A DNA stretch of 52,446 bases from positions 1-52,446 of the forward strand of contig JAQGNS010000538.1 of NCBI GenBank assembly GCA_028291705.1. Direction: 5' to 3'. The stretch is from Nevskia sp. (GTDB lineage Bacteria > Pseudomonadota > Gammaproteobacteria > Nevskiales > Nevskiaceae). This document shows, piece by piece, positions 18,601-25,059 of this stretch; the stretch's first letter is position 1, and each line of letters starts with the position of its first letter. A program made the position numbers and the translations under genes. The notes beneath the pieces were generated by a model that was given only the letters and a program-made list of their open reading frames with translations, did no database searches and was not told the DNA's origin.

Positions 18601-18743
18601 GAGAGGCCAACGAATACGTCGCAAAATTTACCGAGGAAAAGCTCCGGGCGGCGCACGGCGTTCTGCTGCGTTCGCTCGACCAGCAGGCATCCGAGGGGAC
18701 GACGGATTTACAGAAAGCTTTGAAGGTTTCGCCCGGCAACTAG
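15651..18743 (+). CDS. traG: TraG N-terminal-domain conjugation protein (lacks its first ~65 residues)
   Basis: 1030 aa frame opening at GTG 15651 (ATG 15654). Residues 1-400 form the TraG_N membrane domain: TM segments near residues 14-32, then several around 285-335 and 375-400 (TVLGLIPLLALFMMTPLSM, LFMWLFFWGISDAIAAT), with a cysteine-containing periplasmic loop between. The C-terminal 600 residues are Ala/Gly/Ser/Gln-rich and mostly helical, like the periplasmic region of F TraG that acts in mating-pair stabilisation and entry exclusion. The first TM region is encoded in the broken upstream fragment, so this product alone should lack the signal peptide. Whether it is functional is uncertain. 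GC and codon use match traH. Confidence 0.85.
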   Translation: MMFGTKAHMGQASAPLAWVIPIIFGMAIFKGLVIPTGTIFVYDQVLNANQAVGGVPDIVVFLAGGLNELERDIVQVVDTASANPYATSGGMAQFNLIMSSVGAQPDDIDLGRSIQQYYKDCGVWSVNTNFHGVSLQELMRGSSDLAVTFGKFANPALSTVYYTSTNDQGTPVSCSAAWASINGALISGAEMKSMESEICQRSGFSNSSSTQMAQCDTDLSSVGQTFGVAGADSQAFMRSVFLAQSMATALQSGDFALGQSEIMNRQVMTESLGSANAMNEWIPKLRSFMTATVLGLIPLLALFMMTPLSMKALATIMGLFMWLFFWGISDAIAATAVNDAATNAFAQISHYGLGFDSIMNMPEGAVKALGVFGKARAMALGVATLLSSSLMAFGGVALSSISKNLQQDLEGKGERSAGTALLPEQRGAYLQQLSSGIGSEGAVGRYGMTDVAAGGAASTYRNAASARELAINPSLAGGMAGLQDGLGRVDAGSQSGQLSGAAAATTAKGIHDAADAVSRGLPPPAPLSLASTAADKAESDTSSSYGATRAQKDAFAGAGKSMYEGGYLQGGTAAGRQMAFDDIYRNVTGGDRYTAEGFRSMGKLLEGAYEAQSQVTPNPEAYIAQQREFAKKLYAQADFLEKNPGAAEFIGRTGELNNLLQNQGFVDTIHSFGEHGVRQGYAYSGQGQAARGEAAAAAGGTTAVARETGRSGVAQDLAGAHVSEAMVRALGLNPNNVRDLTVGADKRGFSTVSYALDDDTREPTIRGLLANSQITSQQAQEMRDRKETGRATVTLGENGTIRAGSIDGGTQTNYRSTDTSVVGRDSTKIDSQQDISRRTVLQDHSTTLAGGQAVVSTKGAAADFILKGMDGYGNVGESYKTQLASQYAASIAEFGHRAGADTSRVFNSEVASRVGADIGLPLGFARVGAGVSSTESRADQERISASSDAGNLFFRQVIDTAFSQGEKEAARVYGTDFRRSPRAGEANEYVAKFTEEKLRAAHGVLLRSLDQQASEGTTDLQKALKVSPGN

Positions 18744-18769
18744 AACAACAGCTGGTAGGGTGAAAGCCG

Positions 18770-19093
18770 TCAAAATCGCCGGCTGTCACCCAGGTCTATG
18801 CCGTAGGGATTTCCACCGGAGTCAGTAGCGCGCCCTGCCTCGATCGTCAGGCCGGTCGCGGGATTGGTGCGAGGCTGCCCATGATAGTCGGGGTAGTCGC
18901 CAGGTTGGACTGCATTGGGATGCAGGAACACGAAAGACAGCCCTGCGACAAGCACCAGAGGAATCACAGCGAACGCTTCGGCTGGCACATCGTGGCTGCT
19001 ATTGAGGACGTAGTGGATGACGGCAACGCCGACCATGGCAATTGCGGAGATTGCCGCACCACGGTGAATTACGACTAGCACGGAGCGATTCAT
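18770..19093 (-). CDS. Small two-TM membrane protein, unknown
   Basis: 107 aa from ATG 19093 (MNRSVLVV), convergent with traG. Two hydrophobic segments (about residues 3-25 and 38-57) are followed by a hydrophilic tail containing repeated Gly/Asp/Pro turns (PGDYPDYHGQP, GGNPYGIDLGD). Small membrane proteins of this kind next to TraG often include entry-exclusion or anchoring proteins, but no such family is recognised here. The upstream extension to 19129 lacks a ribosome site. Confidence 0.5.
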   Translation of the reverse strand: MNRSVLVVIHRGAAISAIAMVGVAVIHYVLNSSHDVPAEAFAVIPLVLVAGLSFVFLHPNAVQPGDYPDYHGQPRTNPATGLTIEAGRATDSGGNPYGIDLGDSRRF

Positions 19094-19320
19094 GGCGATA
19101 CCCTCAAACCACCAACAACTACAGGACATATTGTACTCCTACGTCCTGGATTGGGGTACACGCCATGCAATATTCCGGCGAAAGGTCCGACGAATGCGAC
19201 GGTAGTCTTCAGGCAAAGCTCTAGACCATACGGACGACAAATCGCTGGCTGATTGACAGTCTTGATGCCGGACAAAAGCCGAAGGCAACGCGCTCAGTTT
19301 ATTGGTACAACAGGTAAGCG

Positions 19321-19453
19321 CCCCACGGTTTCCGTGGGGGCCCGAATCCTACACACCTGATGCACCATTGGGTGCAGCAAAAAAACACAGCAACGGCGCG
19401 GCATTCGGGGTACTAGGTCCGCTTCTCGAAACCTATTTGGTTTCTAGTACCCC
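19321..19453. other. Candidate oriT region with nested palindromes
   Basis: The 500 bp between the membrane gene (19093) and the relaxase leader (19595) has no convincing gene but contains two strong inverted repeats. CCCCACGG-TTT-CCGTGGGG lies at 19321-19339. A perfect 10-bp pair GGGGTACTAG (19407-19416) and CTAGTACCCC (19444-19453) brackets an inner pair GAAACC/GGTTTC (19428-19444) that partly overlaps the right arm. No T-run follows either, so they are not ordinary terminators. MobF origins of transfer usually lie just upstream of the relaxase gene and carry such inverted repeats beside the nick site. I cannot identify the nick site itself. Confidence 0.45.
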
Positions 19454-19594
19454 TCGTAACGCCTTGTTTCGCTTGGCGCTGTCGCGCGGGACTCAACACC
19501 ACCAGGCGAAGGTTTGACGCCAGCTGAAAAGCACCGCAAGCTTCCCATCGCAACGCGGACGGGCGTTCCACCTTGGGCAACCAAAGGGAGACAT

Positions 19595-19705
19595 ATGCCC
19601 ACGTCCCGTGTATTCAGCCTGTACTACACAGACGCCGATATGGCGCTCTGGAAAGCCTACGCCGTCAACCGAGGGTTGCAGCGGCGCGACGAAAGCCCAT
19701 GCTGA
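19595..19705 (+). CDS. 36-residue ORF coupled to the relaxase
   Basis: ATG 19595 follows an AAAGGGAG ribosome site at 4-nt spacing, the best such site in this region. The 36-aa product (MPTSRVFSLYYTD start, RRDESPC end) ends at TGA 19703-19705 and overlaps the relaxase start (ATGCTGA), so its translation should feed ribosomes into the relaxase. It may be a leader peptide, a small relaxosome factor or the stump of a larger gene. No family recognised. Confidence 0.5.
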   Translation: MPTSRVFSLYYTDADMALWKAYAVNRGLQRRDESPC

Positions 19706-22509
19706 GCATCGCGCTGATTAATTCGAGCGCGGCGGCAGTCGCGTACTTCGAAAAAGACGACTACTACACAAAGGGAGAGGGCGAAGGCGCCTGGTATGGC
19801 AAGGGTGCCGAAGCCCTCGGCCTGGCCGGCGGCGTCACCCGCGAAGCGTTCACTGACATCCTGGAAGGACGTTTGCCGGATGGCACCAACCTTGGCCGGA
19901 TGCGTAACGGCGAGCTGGAACATTCCCCAGGGTGGGATCTCACCTTTTCGGCGCCTAAAAGCGTATCCATCGCCGCCGAAGTCGGCGGTGATGAGCGCCT
20001 GTTCGATGCCCACGATGCGGCCGCTAAAGCGGCCGTCGACTGGGTGCAGGCCAACGCCGCCGGCAACCGCACCCGCGGCTTTTTCGGCACGAAGGAGATC
20101 CGCACCGACAACCTGGTGGTTGCGCTGTTCCAGCACGATACCAGCCGCGAGCAGGACCCGCAGCTGCATACGCATGCCGTCGTCGCCAATGCCACGTTGC
20201 GCGACGACGGCAAGTGGGCCAGCCTGGATTCACGCGACCTTTTCACCTTCAAGATGGCCGCCGGCAACGTCTACCGCGCCGCGCTGGCCCAGGAGGTTCA
20301 AAAGCTTGGTTACACCATCGAGCGGACCGGCACCGATGGCCGCTTCGAGCTGTCCGGCGTGGCTCCGGAAGTGTTGGAAGTGTTCTCCACCAGGCGGGCG
20401 CAGATCGAGCAGGCGATGAAGGAACGCGGCATGGAGGGCGCCATTGCGTCCGCCCAAGCCACGCTAATGACCCGCGCCAACAAAGAGAACCTACCGCGCG
20501 AGGATCTTGCCGCCATGTGGAGCCAGAAGCTGGGCGCGCAGCGCGAAGATCTGCAGCAGCTGATCGCCGGCGCCAGGGACGCCGGCGACGTGCGCAGCGC
20601 CGCCCCGTTCCGCGCCGATCGTGCGGTGGAACGCGCCGTAGACCGCCTCTCGGAAGCGGAGGCGGTGTTCACCAGGGCCGAGCTGATCCGCTGGAGCCTG
20701 GCGAACGCGATGGGGCGCGGCACCGTCGACCAGATCGAGGCGGCCGCGGCGCTGGGGACCAACGCCGGCCACATGGAAGCAACCAAGCTCGGCCGCCTCG
20801 ATGCGTACACCACGCCCCGGGCCCGGGACCAGGAGCGCCGCGTCCAAGATGCCGTCCGCGCCGGCAAAAACGCCGTCCCGCGCATGGTCGAACCCTCCCT
20901 GGTCCGGGCCTTCATCACGGGCACCACCCTGAATGAAGGCCAGCGCGAGGCGTTGGAAGTCATCGCCACGTCGACGGACCGGTATGTAGGCCTGGTCGGA
21001 CGCCCCGGAACCGGCAAAAGCTACCTCATGGGGCAGACGCGCGAACTGCTCGAAAGCCAGGGCATGAAGCTGCTCGGCATGGCGCAGAACTCGGAAGCGG
21101 CGCGCAAGCTGCAGGCGGATAGCGGCATCCTCTCGGGGACCTTGCACCGCCAGCTGAACCGCGCATTCAGGGATCTGCAGACCATGCGCAGCGCAGATCC
21201 GCAAGCCGCGGCCGCGATCCGTGACGACTACGCCCGCCAGGTCTGGATCGTCGATGAAGCGACGCAGGTGGGGTCCCGCCTCGCTCGTCGCATGACCACG
21301 GCCGCCGAAAAACTCGGCTTCCGCGTGGTCCTGATCGGCGACCCCAAGCAGCTCGCGGCGATCGACGCCGGCAAGCCGTTTGAACTGATGATTGCCGCCG
21401 GCATGAAGACGGTCGAGCTGGACGAGATACGCCGCCAGCAGAACCCGGAACACCTCAAGGCGGTGCGCCAGGTCATCAAGGGCGACGTCGACCAGGCGCT
21501 GCAAACCCTCGCCGGCGATACCATTGAGGAGCACGACCGCGAGGCTCGCCTTGGGCGCATCCTGAGCGCCTGGCGCGACCTCGGCGACTCCCGCCGCGAC
21601 ACCTTTATGCTCACCGCCGGCAACGCGGAAAAGATCGTTTTAAACGACGGTGCCCGCGAGATCCTGCGCGGCGAGGGCAAGCTTGCCGGCGAGACGCGCG
21701 CCGACCAGCTGGGCCGCATCTTTTCCAGCGGCGCTGATCGCACCGAAGCGGTGTTTTACACGCGCGGAGACGTGGTGCGCTTCGGCGTCAAGGTCAACTC
21801 CCTGCAGATCGAGCGCGGCGAATACCTGCGCATCGCCGGCGTCGACCGCGGCCGCCGCACCGTCCAGCTCGAACGCTTGCGTCCGGACGGCGGCACCGAC
21901 CGCATCGAGTGGGACCCGCGCCGCGTCGCCGGCGGCGGGAAGCGCGGCGTGGAAGTCTTTCGGCCCCGCGAAAGCAGCGTCGCACCAGGTGAGACGATTC
22001 GCTGGACCCGCAACACCAAGGAGATTGCGGGCGAAAAGATCAGCCTCAACAACGGCCAGCTGGTGACCGTGACGGGGGTTAAGACCGGCGCGCTCGAGGT
22101 GCGAACGGCCGAGGGCGAAACCAAAACCATCAACACCACAGTCCCCGAGGGCCGGCATTGGGAGCATTCCTATGCCTCCACCGTCTATTCCGCCCAGGGC
22201 GGCACCGCAAAGCACGTCCTGGTGAACGCCGAAGGCAGCAAGGCGGAGCTGTTCAATCAGAAGGCTTTCCTGGTCGCAATTTCGCGCCAGAAGGAAACCC
22301 TGACCCTTTTCACCGACAACAACGAGCATTTCCAGCAAAACGTAGAAAAACGGCTCGGCATCAAGTCCAGTGCCATCGAAAGCCGGAAGGAAAGCCTGGC
22401 TGACCGCGTTCTGGGCATGCTGGACCGCCTGGAAGCGGATTGGCTGCGCGATCGGTCGCAGGCGCCTACACCCACTCCCGAGCGTGAAGCGCGCGACAGG
22501 GGCCTTTGA
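19699..22509 (+). CDS. MobF-family conjugative relaxase with RecD-like helicase (TrwC/TraI type)
   Basis: 936 aa from ATG 19699 (MLSIALINSS). The N-terminal relaxase domain carries the catalytic tyrosines Tyr22-Tyr23 (DDYYT) and the metal-binding histidines His146, His157 and His159 (QLHTHAVV). Residues from about 420 on form a superfamily-1 helicase of the RecD2/TraI type: Walker A GRPGTGKS near residue 434, Walker B-like IVDEATQVGS near 515, GDPKQL, and the C-terminal VYSAQGGT and ISRQKE motifs. It nicks oriT, stays attached to the 5' end and unwinds the strand for transfer. An upstream in-frame ATG (19573) only adds a non-conserved leader. No coupling protein gene is present, so a helper must supply one. 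The proposed oriT lies just upstream. Confidence 0.93.
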   Translation: MLSIALINSSAAAVAYFEKDDYYTKGEGEGAWYGKGAEALGLAGGVTREAFTDILEGRLPDGTNLGRMRNGELEHSPGWDLTFSAPKSVSIAAEVGGDERLFDAHDAAAKAAVDWVQANAAGNRTRGFFGTKEIRTDNLVVALFQHDTSREQDPQLHTHAVVANATLRDDGKWASLDSRDLFTFKMAAGNVYRAALAQEVQKLGYTIERTGTDGRFELSGVAPEVLEVFSTRRAQIEQAMKERGMEGAIASAQATLMTRANKENLPREDLAAMWSQKLGAQREDLQQLIAGARDAGDVRSAAPFRADRAVERAVDRLSEAEAVFTRAELIRWSLANAMGRGTVDQIEAAAALGTNAGHMEATKLGRLDAYTTPRARDQERRVQDAVRAGKNAVPRMVEPSLVRAFITGTTLNEGQREALEVIATSTDRYVGLVGRPGTGKSYLMGQTRELLESQGMKLLGMAQNSEAARKLQADSGILSGTLHRQLNRAFRDLQTMRSADPQAAAAIRDDYARQVWIVDEATQVGSRLARRMTTAAEKLGFRVVLIGDPKQLAAIDAGKPFELMIAAGMKTVELDEIRRQQNPEHLKAVRQVIKGDVDQALQTLAGDTIEEHDREARLGRILSAWRDLGDSRRDTFMLTAGNAEKIVLNDGAREILRGEGKLAGETRADQLGRIFSSGADRTEAVFYTRGDVVRFGVKVNSLQIERGEYLRIAGVDRGRRTVQLERLRPDGGTDRIEWDPRRVAGGGKRGVEVFRPRESSVAPGETIRWTRNTKEIAGEKISLNNGQLVTVTGVKTGALEVRTAEGETKTINTTVPEGRHWEHSYASTVYSAQGGTAKHVLVNAEGSKAELFNQKAFLVAISRQKETLTLFTDNNEHFQQNVEKRLGIKSSAIESRKESLADRVLGMLDRLEADWLRDRSQAPTPTPEREARDRGL

Positions 22510-22617
22510 CGGCGCTCAGAGGCGTCTATACGAGGTTCTTTCCCTGGCGACGAAGGCCATTGAGGCCTACTGCGTGCCTGGATTGCAGCACCAATGGTTG
22601 CCTACCGTCGCCTAGCC

Positions 22618-22720
22618 CTGGACAACCTGTGCGCGGCTCGGCTATCGCCGATCGCACCGGCGCCGGCCCTTTTGAGGGGGCCGGCCAGTGCCGGTGCTGC
22701 CGTGCACAGGTTGCCCACCG
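22618..22720 (-). repeat. ~100-bp palindromic intergenic repeat, copy A (inverted)
   Basis: An imperfect palindrome with outer arms GACAACCTGTGC and GCACAGGTTG and a central GGCCGGCC-type hairpin. Its reverse complement aligns end to end with 42148-42252 and 48302-48400, keeping CAGCACC, GGCCCCCT, GGGCCGGCG, GGTGCGGTCGGC-like and GCCGAGC blocks. It follows the relaxase gene. The 428 bp from 22510 to 22937 hold this copy and the inverted-terminus element at 22749-22860. Confidence 0.8.
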
Positions 22721-22748
22721 CTAGGCTATTCCTTGTTCGGATACAGGG

Positions 22749-22860
22749 CGTTCCCGATAGCACGATACTGCGAAGGATGTTGGCGCGATTCGATTGGCCG
22801 CCGTAGTGAGTCTTCGCATCGTTCCATCGATTTATCGATATCTCCGTGCTATCGGGAACG
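22749..22860. repeat. 112-bp element with perfect 16-bp terminal inverted repeats
   Basis: CGTTCCCGATAGCACG at 22749-22764 is the exact reverse complement of 22845-22860. The interior holds a second pair (TGCGAAG / CTTCGCA) and ATCGAT-TT-ATCGAT. No clear target-site duplication is seen. It could be a MITE-like relic or a structured RNA/regulatory region ahead of the small-gene operon that starts at 22938. Confidence 0.55.
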
Positions 22861-22937
22861 GGCAATAAATCCCGTTGTTCTGGGGTATTTCCAGACACCG
22901 AATGCTATAATTCGTTGGTGTTTTTCGGAGCGTTTAT

Positions 22938-23075
22938 ATGGACCCCGGGAACCTTTCTGTGTTGCTTCTAGCCGTCGTTGGCGGCGGAATTGTCGGCCTC
23001 GTCGCGCTCTTAAAGTACCTGCCGGGCGCGCCTGACGAGAAGCGGCCGCCAAGCCGCGGCAGCGGACCGAAATGA
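22938..23075 (+). CDS. 45-aa single-TM protein, unknown
   Basis: ATG 22938 is preceded by CGGAG at 7 nt. The product begins MDPGNLSV, has one membrane segment (about residues 6-27, LLLAVVGGGIVGLVALL) and a short basic Pro/Gly-rich tail ending GSGPK. It is the first of four closely spaced small genes (10, 2 and 21 bp gaps), so it is probably an operon member. Too short for family assignment. Confidence 0.5.
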   Translation: MDPGNLSVLLLAVVGGGIVGLVALLKYLPGAPDEKRPPSRGSGPK

Positions 23076-23085
23076 GCCAGGTTCG

Positions 23086-23451
23086 ATGAAGAACTTGCCT
23101 CGCATTGCCCAAATCCAATTTCCTGCAGCAGGCCCCGCCGCGCATGCCGCGGAGTCTGCAGCATACGAGGCGTTCAATCGCCGCGTGACTGCTCGTGTCC
23201 TTGACGGAGTGGCACTCGAAGCGCCCGACGAGATCGAACGCCGCCTTTTAGTGTCATTCGCAGAAAAGGCGGCGGCTCGCCGGCGCAAAGGGGTTGCATC
23301 GAAGCGAAGCATCGTTGCGCGATGGAGCCAAGCGACTTACATTGCCACGTCTCTCGCCATCATCGACAAGGGTATAGGTCGAAGCCCTTTCTCATGTCCC
23401 GAACTCACAGCGCTTTACAACGATCAGCGCAAGCTGTTAGGAGTCCACTGA
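23086..23451 (+). CDS. Hypothetical protein, basic helical, 121 aa
   Basis: Second gene of the small operon downstream of the relaxase. The ATG follows AGG at 5 nt. The product is Ala/Arg-rich and predicted helical, with a basic patch KAAARRRKGVASKRS around residues 64-78 that could contact nucleic acid. There are no cysteines in a zinc pattern and no membrane segment. The stop lies 2 bp before the next ATG. Not recognised; its position suggests a mobilization accessory or stability role. Confidence 0.6.
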   Translation: MKNLPRIAQIQFPAAGPAAHAAESAAYEAFNRRVTARVLDGVALEAPDEIERRLLVSFAEKAAARRRKGVASKRSIVARWSQATYIATSLAIIDKGIGRSPFSCPELTALYNDQRKLLGVH

Positions 23452-23453
23452 CA

Positions 23454-23666
23454 ATGAAAGCTAACTTCTTGCAGGCGGCAGAAGGAATGCGAATTACGTG
23501 GCGGCGCGCATTTGAATATGCAAATCGATCGAATGCAATTGAGGGTCTACCTCCACCTTCACCATTTGGCCTGCAGATCCAGAGACGGGTGATTAACGGA
23601 CAAATCTCCGTTGACCGAGGCGCCGAGCTGATTAAGCGTTACTACAAGGCGATGGCCTTTCATTAG
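23454..23666 (+). CDS. Small protein with VbhA-antitoxin-like pattern, 70 aa
   Basis: ATG 23454 follows TTAGGAG. The last 40 residues (GLPPPSPFGLQIQRR, then VINGQISVDRGAELIKRYY) fit the pattern of small VbhA/YhfG-like antitoxin domains: a Pro-rich turn, an amphipathic helix, Gly-x-Ile-Ser/Thr, and a final helix. This is a weak resemblance from memory. If it were an antitoxin, a Fic toxin would be expected, and none is seen in the window. Coupled by a 2-bp gap to the gene before it. Confidence 0.55.
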   Translation: MKANFLQAAEGMRITWRRAFEYANRSNAIEGLPPPSPFGLQIQRRVINGQISVDRGAELIKRYYKAMAFH

Positions 23667-23687
23667 ACGGTTTATTGAAGATCCCAC

Positions 23688-24032
23688 ATGACCAGAGGCA
23701 AGGGTAGGCGGGGTTCCGAGGCTAAAGCCGCCGGTGCTGCTGGTTCTAAGCGTCCCAGGGTGTTGACTGGATTGGCCGACACGCTCAAGGCGATTATGCA
23801 TTGGACGCCGGCGCAATTCACCGAGTTCTTCAGTAGCGATGAAGGCGAGCGGTTCGCCGAAGAATTTATGAAGCGCTTTAGCACGACACCTCCGTATTAT
23901 CCCGTCTCTGCTGGGAAAACGGAGATCTGCCGCGCTTCGCCCGATCCGTTGACCGATGCCGAATACGCGGCTTTCCTTCGGGTGATCAACCGCGGTCTGC
24001 GGTCAAATAAACTTTCGCCCGCGAAACTTTAG
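23688..24032 (+). CDS. Hypothetical protein, 114 aa
   Basis: Last gene of the small operon. The basic N-terminus (TRGKGRRGSEAKAAG) is followed by a mixed helical region and a conserved-looking end (LTDAEYAAFLRVINRGL). No membrane segment or known motif. Its stop overlaps by 4 bp the stop end of the convergent SRAP gene, so there is no room for a terminator between them. Function unknown. Confidence 0.6.
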   Translation: MTRGKGRRGSEAKAAGAAGSKRPRVLTGLADTLKAIMHWTPAQFTEFFSSDEGERFAEEFMKRFSTTPPYYPVSAGKTEICRASPDPLTDAEYAAFLRVINRGLRSNKLSPAKL

Positions 24033-24994
24033 GCGGCCAGCCGATGTTCGTAATAGGGCCGGTCTCGATCATCGAGAATCGCCTGCATTGCAGCCAAATT
24101 ATTGGGGTCGGGGTTGAGCCATGCCTCAACATTCTGCGGCTTAATCGGCACAATGCAGCGGTCATGGCCGGCCGCAGCGACCTCCGCCGGCGGTTCGTCG
24201 GTGATCGCGGCGAAGCTGTAGAATTCATCTAGCTCTTCGCCGAACCCGCGGGAGCGATGCCATAGGCAGGCCACCAGCATGTCATGCGCCGGGTTTGGGT
24301 TGAACTCCAGTCGCACGTTCTCCTTCTTTTCGCCAGGCCGCAATGGGCGACCTTCCATGTCGTGGCGGGCGACATTCTCGTAAAACCGGTTCACCACCAT
24401 GATTCCGTGTTGGTAGCCGAACTGCTTCTTCCAGGTCCCGCCGAAACTATCCCGCCGGGCGTTGTAGGTGCCGTAGTCTTTCTCCATGGCCGCATGCCAG
24501 CCGTCGAGGCGGCAGTGGTAACGCATCGGCTTCACCACCAGCTTGCCGCCCTCCATCACCATGACCGGCGCCCACCAGAATGGGAATATCCGACCGTCGC
24601 CGGCCTTGGTCTCGGTGCGGTGCAGGTCAGCAAGCTTATCCTTGGCGCCCTCGATCTTGTCGCCGGCGATGCGCTTGTCCTCCCGGGCCTTCTTCGTAGT
24701 CTTGGTTTGCAGAGTCCGCTCGGCGTCCGCCTTGCGCTTGGTCTGCTTGAACAGCTCGGCCTCCAGTATTTTCGCCTGATCGAAGTTGTACTGATCGATC
24801 AGGGACTTGATCTCGCGCTCCTCGGCCGTGGTCGGCTCCACGAATGCCGCGTCCATACCTTTCGGAATATAGACCTTGGAGGCAGCGGCTTCGCGAAAGC
24901 GATACAGCTTCAGGTACTCCTTGATGGAGATATCGACACCCCATTCGCGGACGTAGCTGCGATAAGAGGTCCAGACCTGGGCGGAGTAGCACAT
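24029..24994 (-). CDS. SRAP-domain protein (YedK/HMCES type), abasic-site DNA-protein crosslinker
   Basis: 321 aa. SRAP proteins form a covalent thiazolidine link between Cys2 and abasic sites in single-stranded DNA and so protect them. The four key residues are all present: Cys2 exposed after Met removal (MCYSA), Asn178 in TYNAR, Glu206 in RFYEN and His277 in AAGHDRC. It is longer than YedK (about 220 aa) because of a Lys/Glu-rich, probably coiled insertion at about residues 55-130. A protein guarding ssDNA is a natural passenger on an element that transfers as single strands, and it lies near the imuABC/dnaE2 cassette; a joint role is inferred. No LexA-like box is seen in its upstream region. 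Confidence 0.85.
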   Translation of the reverse strand: MCYSAQVWTSYRSYVREWGVDISIKEYLKLYRFREAAASKVYIPKGMDAAFVEPTTAEEREIKSLIDQYNFDQAKILEAELFKQTKRKADAERTLQTKTTKKAREDKRIAGDKIEGAKDKLADLHRTETKAGDGRIFPFWWAPVMVMEGGKLVVKPMRYHCRLDGWHAAMEKDYGTYNARRDSFGGTWKKQFGYQHGIMVVNRFYENVARHDMEGRPLRPGEKKENVRLEFNPNPAHDMLVACLWHRSRGFGEELDEFYSFAAITDEPPAEVAAAGHDRCIVPIKPQNVEAWLNPDPNNLAAMQAILDDRDRPYYEHRLAA

Positions 24995-25059
24995 TCTGGA
25001 ATCTTAGCCTGTGACGCAATTTGCGGAAAAAATTGCCGCGAGACTACCGGCTACTTAGA

